A stretch of 64,000 nucleotides of DNA from Oscillospiraceae bacterium (GTDB taxonomy: Bacteria; Bacillota; Clostridia; Oscillospirales; Oscillospiraceae): NCBI GenBank assembly GCA_009777775.1, contig WRLE01000010.1, positions 1 to 64,000 on the forward strand, given 5' to 3'. This document shows, piece by piece, positions 60,389-64,000 of the stretch. Position numbers and translations under genes: made by a program. Under the pieces are notes generated by a model. That model was not told the DNA's origin. It did no database searches and was given only the letters and a program-made list of their open reading frames with translations. How positions within the stretch are numbered: position 1 is the first letter of the stretch; the number at the start of each line of letters is the position of its first letter.

Positions 60389-61564
60389 CTATTCCTTAAT
60401 TATCTGTTTTGTTACTGCTTCCACATCCACGACTTCGATATCATCGGGTACGTTTTGCCCTGTGGTGACGTATGCAATCGGCTTTTGGGTATACCAGCTG
60501 AGGTTTAATAGGATTCCACGATACTTTGTTTCGTCCAGCTTTGTGATAAGCAGCCTATAATCTTCCACAAAGCCATAGGTATCCACCATTTCCTTTAGCG
60601 CAGAAAAACCGGTTGTAGCTGCGAGGCATAATAGAATGTCCTCTGGTTTCAAAATCCTCACTATGTCTAGTATATCTTCTTTGTGTTGTTCGTCTCCAGG
60701 GCGTTTCCCAGCGGTATCCACAAAGACAACATCCCTGTCTGACATTGCTTCCATGGCACCTTCCAGCTCATCGGATTGATATACCACCTGGAGGGGGATT
60801 CCCATTATATCGGCGTATGTTTGCAATTGCTCTTGGGCACCAATGCGAAATGTGTCAGTATTGATTATCCCAATCTTTTTCTTTTGCTTTACTGCAAAAT
60901 CCGCCGCAAGCTTAACAATTGTTGTTGTTTTTCCCACACCTGTGGGTCCCATTACCAATATGACCTTTTGGGTAAATTTTTTATGGAGTATTGGAGCTGG
61001 CTTTCCGAAACGCTCCAGAATCAAATGCTCTAATATTTCACTAGCGCTGCTGTCCGGCTGGTTGCGCAGCATATTTTCCGTTTCCTTTGCCAGTGAATGT
61101 GCCAATTCTTCTCTCACTTGGTTTTCAATCATTCTTTGGAGCAGCTCTTGCACTTCTTCTACATAGTCATATGTGATGTCTCGCTTGACAAAGGAAAATT
61201 TTTCGATGAACTCATTTAGCATGGAGTCTATGGAATCTATGCGTCCATCCAAGCGTTCCAATTGTTCTGAGCTGACCGTGGACGATGCCAAGGGCGGCGT
61301 AAGCACTGCTATGCTCTCTTGTTCCTTTGGAGGCTGCATCCCATAATACTGTGCCGATTGTGAAAGGTTAAGTTTCTTCACGGCAGGCACATTAGCTGGG
61401 TCATAAGCCACCATGACTTCCAATATGGGTTTTCTAAACAGATTTTTGAATCCTTTTTTCCTCATCTTGCGACTGTTGAGAATTACAGCATCCGATCCCA
61501 GTTCTTTTATGACCGTATCCATCGCCTGCTGCATATCGTTGGCATGGTATCTCTTAACCAGCAT
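60389..61564 (-). CDS. flhF: Flagellar SRP-like GTPase FlhF
   Basis: A 391-residue protein: a B domain that is basic and variable, the N domain, and the G domain with GPTGVGKTTTIVKLA (G1), FVDTAGKRPGDEQ (G3-like) and LLITKLDETKYRG (G4-like). FlhF recruits the early export apparatus to the pole or the proper sites. It lies between flhA and flhG. Confidence 0.95.
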   Translation of the reverse strand: MLVKRYHANDMQQAMDTVIKELGSDAVILNSRKMRKKGFKNLFRKPILEVMVAYDPANVPAVKKLNLSQSAQYYGMQPPKEQESIAVLTPPLASSTVSSEQLERLDGRIDSIDSMLNEFIEKFSFVKRDITYDYVEEVQELLQRMIENQVREELAHSLAKETENMLRNQPDSSASEILEHLILERFGKPAPILHKKFTQKVILVMGPTGVGKTTTIVKLAADFAVKQKKKIGIINTDTFRIGAQEQLQTYADIMGIPLQVVYQSDELEGAMEAMSDRDVVFVDTAGKRPGDEQHKEDILDIVRILKPEDILLCLAATTGFSALKEMVDTYGFVEDYRLLITKLDETKYRGILLNLSWYTQKPIAYVTTGQNVPDDIEVVDVEAVTKQIIKE

Positions 61565-61614
61565 ATTAAACCTTCCTTTATATGAAATCCTACACCCTGA
61601 TTTGATTTAATTAA

Positions 61615-63648
61615 TTACAATCGTACTATTCCTTCTGCAAAGACTTCCACATTGCTGTCTATTTCGTTGTATGATAGTACTGCTAGTTCTGGGGAGACTT
61701 GTTCGGATATTTTTCTAAATTGTCTTCTCACTAAAGGAGAAGTGAGTATTATCGGCATACGACCTTTGTTTTTCATGTTTTCGATTATGCCTTTGAGCTT
61801 ATCGAATATGGAATGTACCTGCATCGGCTCTATTGCTAAATAAGCACCATGTTCTGATTGTTTTGTGCTGTCGATGATAAGTTGTTCCAAGGAGGGGTCT
61901 AGGGTAATGGCATATGCCACATCGTCTGGAATGAAGCGTTTGGAAATGGAGCGGCGCAAAGCTTGCCTGACATATTCTGTGAGCATATCCACATCCCTTG
62001 TCATTACTCCATAATCGCCCAAGGTTTCGATGATTGTCGCCATATCTCGAATGGGTACATTCTCCGATAAAAGATTCGCCAATATCTTTTGCACCTCGCC
62101 CAAGGAAAAAAGCTTTGGTACCACCTCATCCACAAGGGCAGGTTGGGTTTTTTTCAAGTTGTCCATGAGAGTCTGAACTTGCTGCCGATTGAGTAGCTCA
62201 TATCCGAAACGCTTTATCACCTCTGTCAGATGAGTCGCAATAACCGAAGGTGGGTCAACTGTGGAATATCCCAGTATTTCCGCTTCTTCCCTATTGTTTT
62301 TCGGTATCCACAAGGCTGGCAATCCAAAGGTCGGTTCAATGGTGGGAATCCCATAGATTTCCTCCTCCACTTCTCCGGAACTCAATGCGAGCAAATGCTC
62401 TGCCATTACTTCGCCTCTGGCTATTTCCACGCCTTTAAGCTTAATAATATATGAATTTGAACCAAGCTGGATATTATCCCTAAGACGAATGGCTGGTACT
62501 ATAATACCCATGTCCAGAGCGCATTGTCTTCTAATCATCACCACACGGTCAAGTAAATCTCCCCCTTGGGAAATATCCACCATGGGTACAATCCCATAGC
62601 CAAATTCCAATTCGATGGGGTCCACTTGGAGCAAAGTGGTAACACTCTCGGGTCTTCGTTTTTCTTCTGCGCTGACTTCCTCGACTTCATGTTCGTCCAT
62701 GATTGCCGCCCTTTGCTGTTTGTTGTTGACGAAATAACCAACGAGCATTAAGAGAGCTGCCACAAACCACATGAGAAAAGTTGGAAGCCCAGGAACCAAA
62801 CTGACGATGACTATCAAAACACCTGCCATAATGAGAGCATGGGGTTGGGCTAGAATCTGGTCGGCAACCTCTCCACCAAAGGTGGAATCTCTGCCTGACC
62901 TGGTCACTATGATACCCGAAGCCGTTGACACAAGCAGTGCGGGAATCTGGGTCACGAGACCATCGCCGATTGCTGCAAGAACGAATATGTTTACAACTTC
63001 ATTTAAACTTCTGTCCATGGTTATCACGCCGATTATCAGACCACCGACTATATTAACGAAGGTGATGAGCAAACCAGCAACTGCATCTCCTTTGATGAAC
63101 TTACTTGCTCCGTCCATGGCTCCATGGAAATCAGCTTCCAGTTGAATCTTATCTCGCCTGATTCTCGCCATATCTTCATCAATAAATCCGCTATTGAGGT
63201 CCGCATCGATTGCCATTTGCTTACCTGGCATGGCATCCAAGGTGAATCTGGCGGAAACCTCGGCTATGCGCTCAGCACCCTTTGTAATTACGATGAATTG
63301 AACAATCAATATGATGATAAATGTGATGAGTCCCACCACCAGGTCGCTGCCGATTACCACGCTGCCGAAAGCCTTTACGATATTTCCTGCATTTCCTTGG
63401 TTACCCAGTATGAGCTTCGTTGTACCCACATTGAGCGCAAGACGAAACAATGTGATAAACAAAAGTAAGGTGGGAAATACCGAAAAATCGATGGGGTCTC
63501 TCACATAGAGGGAGAAGAGCAAGACAATAATGCATACAGCAATATTGACAATGAGTAAAAAGTCCATCACTTTAGTTGGAAGGGGAAATACTATTATGAA
63601 TATTACAGCCAAAAGTACGAGGGCTATGGCTATATCGGAAAATTTCAT
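61615..63648 (-). CDS. flhA: Flagellar export gate protein FlhA
   Basis: A 677-residue membrane protein with about eight transmembrane helices in the first 330 residues, the FHIPEP-type motif region (here SARFTLDAMPGKQMAIDADLN) and a large cytoplasmic domain binding export substrates and chaperones. Four bases separate it from flhB. Confidence 0.97.
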   Translation of the reverse strand: MKFSDIAIALVLLAVIFIIVFPLPTKVMDFLLIVNIAVCIIVLLFSLYVRDPIDFSVFPTLLLFITLFRLALNVGTTKLILGNQGNAGNIVKAFGSVVIGSDLVVGLITFIIILIVQFIVITKGAERIAEVSARFTLDAMPGKQMAIDADLNSGFIDEDMARIRRDKIQLEADFHGAMDGASKFIKGDAVAGLLITFVNIVGGLIIGVITMDRSLNEVVNIFVLAAIGDGLVTQIPALLVSTASGIIVTRSGRDSTFGGEVADQILAQPHALIMAGVLIVIVSLVPGLPTFLMWFVAALLMLVGYFVNNKQQRAAIMDEHEVEEVSAEEKRRPESVTTLLQVDPIELEFGYGIVPMVDISQGGDLLDRVVMIRRQCALDMGIIVPAIRLRDNIQLGSNSYIIKLKGVEIARGEVMAEHLLALSSGEVEEEIYGIPTIEPTFGLPALWIPKNNREEAEILGYSTVDPPSVIATHLTEVIKRFGYELLNRQQVQTLMDNLKKTQPALVDEVVPKLFSLGEVQKILANLLSENVPIRDMATIIETLGDYGVMTRDVDMLTEYVRQALRRSISKRFIPDDVAYAITLDPSLEQLIIDSTKQSEHGAYLAIEPMQVHSIFDKLKGIIENMKNKGRMPIILTSPLVRRQFRKISEQVSPELAVLSYNEIDSNVEVFAEGIVRL

Positions 63649-63651
63649 GTG

Positions 63652-64000
63652 CTAACTCCTGATTTTTCCTTTTTGTTTGTATACGAAGACCAATATGTCT
63701 GCAACTGCTTGATAGAAATCAGCTGGGATTTCATCGTTTATTTCACACATGGCATAAAGGGCTTGAGCAAGGGGTGGGTTCTCCACGATTTCTATGTTAA
63801 ATTCCTGTGCTTTTTCCCGAATTTTTTTTGCAACATAGTCCTGTCCTTTTGCTATGACCATGGGAGCTCCACTAATGTTTTCATCATATTTCAAAGCAAT
63901 TGCATAATGTGTGGGGTTTGTAATGACCACATCGGCTTCGGGAACCCTGCTCATCATGCGCATCATGCTCATTTGCCGCTGCTTTTGTCTAATTTTGCTT
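63652..64000 (-). CDS. flhB: Flagellar export protein FlhB, C-terminal part (5' end outside window)
   Basis: The last 115 residues of FlhB. The autocleavage motif NPTH is in ADVVITNPTHYAIALKY, followed by the conserved C-terminal domain (APMVIAKGQDYVAKKIREKAQE ... VENPPLAQALYAM). Reading continues without a stop to the window edge, so the internal ATG at 63972 is not the start. The upstream genes probably include fliR, fliQ and fliP. Confidence 0.95.
   Translation of the reverse strand, partial: SKIRQKQRQMSMMRMMSRVPEADVVITNPTHYAIALKYDENISGAPMVIAKGQDYVAKKIREKAQEFNIEIVENPPLAQALYAMCEINDEIPADFYQAVADILVFVYKQKGKIRS

Overview
The window comes from a motile, low-to-moderate GC Gram-positive anaerobe of the Clostridia type. 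The evidence is the FliY-type flagellar switch, the SwrB/YviE/YvyF/FliW/CsrA flagellar set in Bacillus/Clostridium order, HprK, RapZ, WhiA, a SpoIID-family protein, a lysine L-box riboswitch, strong GGAGG ribosome binding sites and many GTG/TTG starts. I do not assign a genus. No tRNA, rRNA or CRISPR array was seen.

Left part (1 to about 27.5 kb), mixed housekeeping and accessory genes: a minus-strand iscR-iscS-iscU-cysK operon with its own promoter; an AAA-ATPase/PD-(D/E)XK gene bounded by a perfect 49-bp direct repeat; a lipoprotein hydrolase and an AI-2E family exporter; the hprK-murB-rapZ-whiA operon; a two-gene HipA-like module; rpmB; proC, an M24 peptidase and a sirtuin; an orphan HicB; an RloA/RloB (AbiL-like) candidate defence pair; spoIID-queA; the lysine-riboswitch-controlled asd gene followed by dapA and dapB; an Hpt protein and a response-regulator/HD-GYP protein.

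Right part (about 26.7 to 64 kb), one long run of minus-strand genes for motility. In transcription order (right to left): flhB(partial)-flhA-flhF-flhG-PilZ(ycgR)-sigD-fapA-unknown-swrB-like; a lipoprotein; a leucine-rich-repeat surface protein broken by a 127-bp tandem duplication; flhO-flhP; yvyF-flgM-flgN-flgK-flgL-yviE-fliW-csrA; fliF-fliG-fliH-fliI-fliJ-motE-like-fliK-flgD-flgE-flbD-motA-motB-fliL-fliM-fliY; cheV and a lipoprotein. These build the export gate, basal body, hook, switch and stator, and supply the SigD/FlgM and FliW/CsrA checkpoints. flgB, flgC, fliE, flagellin, fliD, fliS and fliOPQR are not in the window.

The intergenic spaces carry several dispersed repeat families: heptamer arrays of TTCCTAA type, heptamer arrays of GTTCATT type, and palindromes with GTAGGGCGCG, GGGCGAAT or GCGGGGACGG arms. 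Some lie between flagellar genes that are normally tightly packed. The most notable individual observations are the 127-bp frame-breaking duplication, the acidic 14-residue repeat tail on FlgD, three CheY-docking-like segments in FliY, the repeat-bounded AAA-ATPase gene and the RloA/RloB pair with inverted arms around its promoter.
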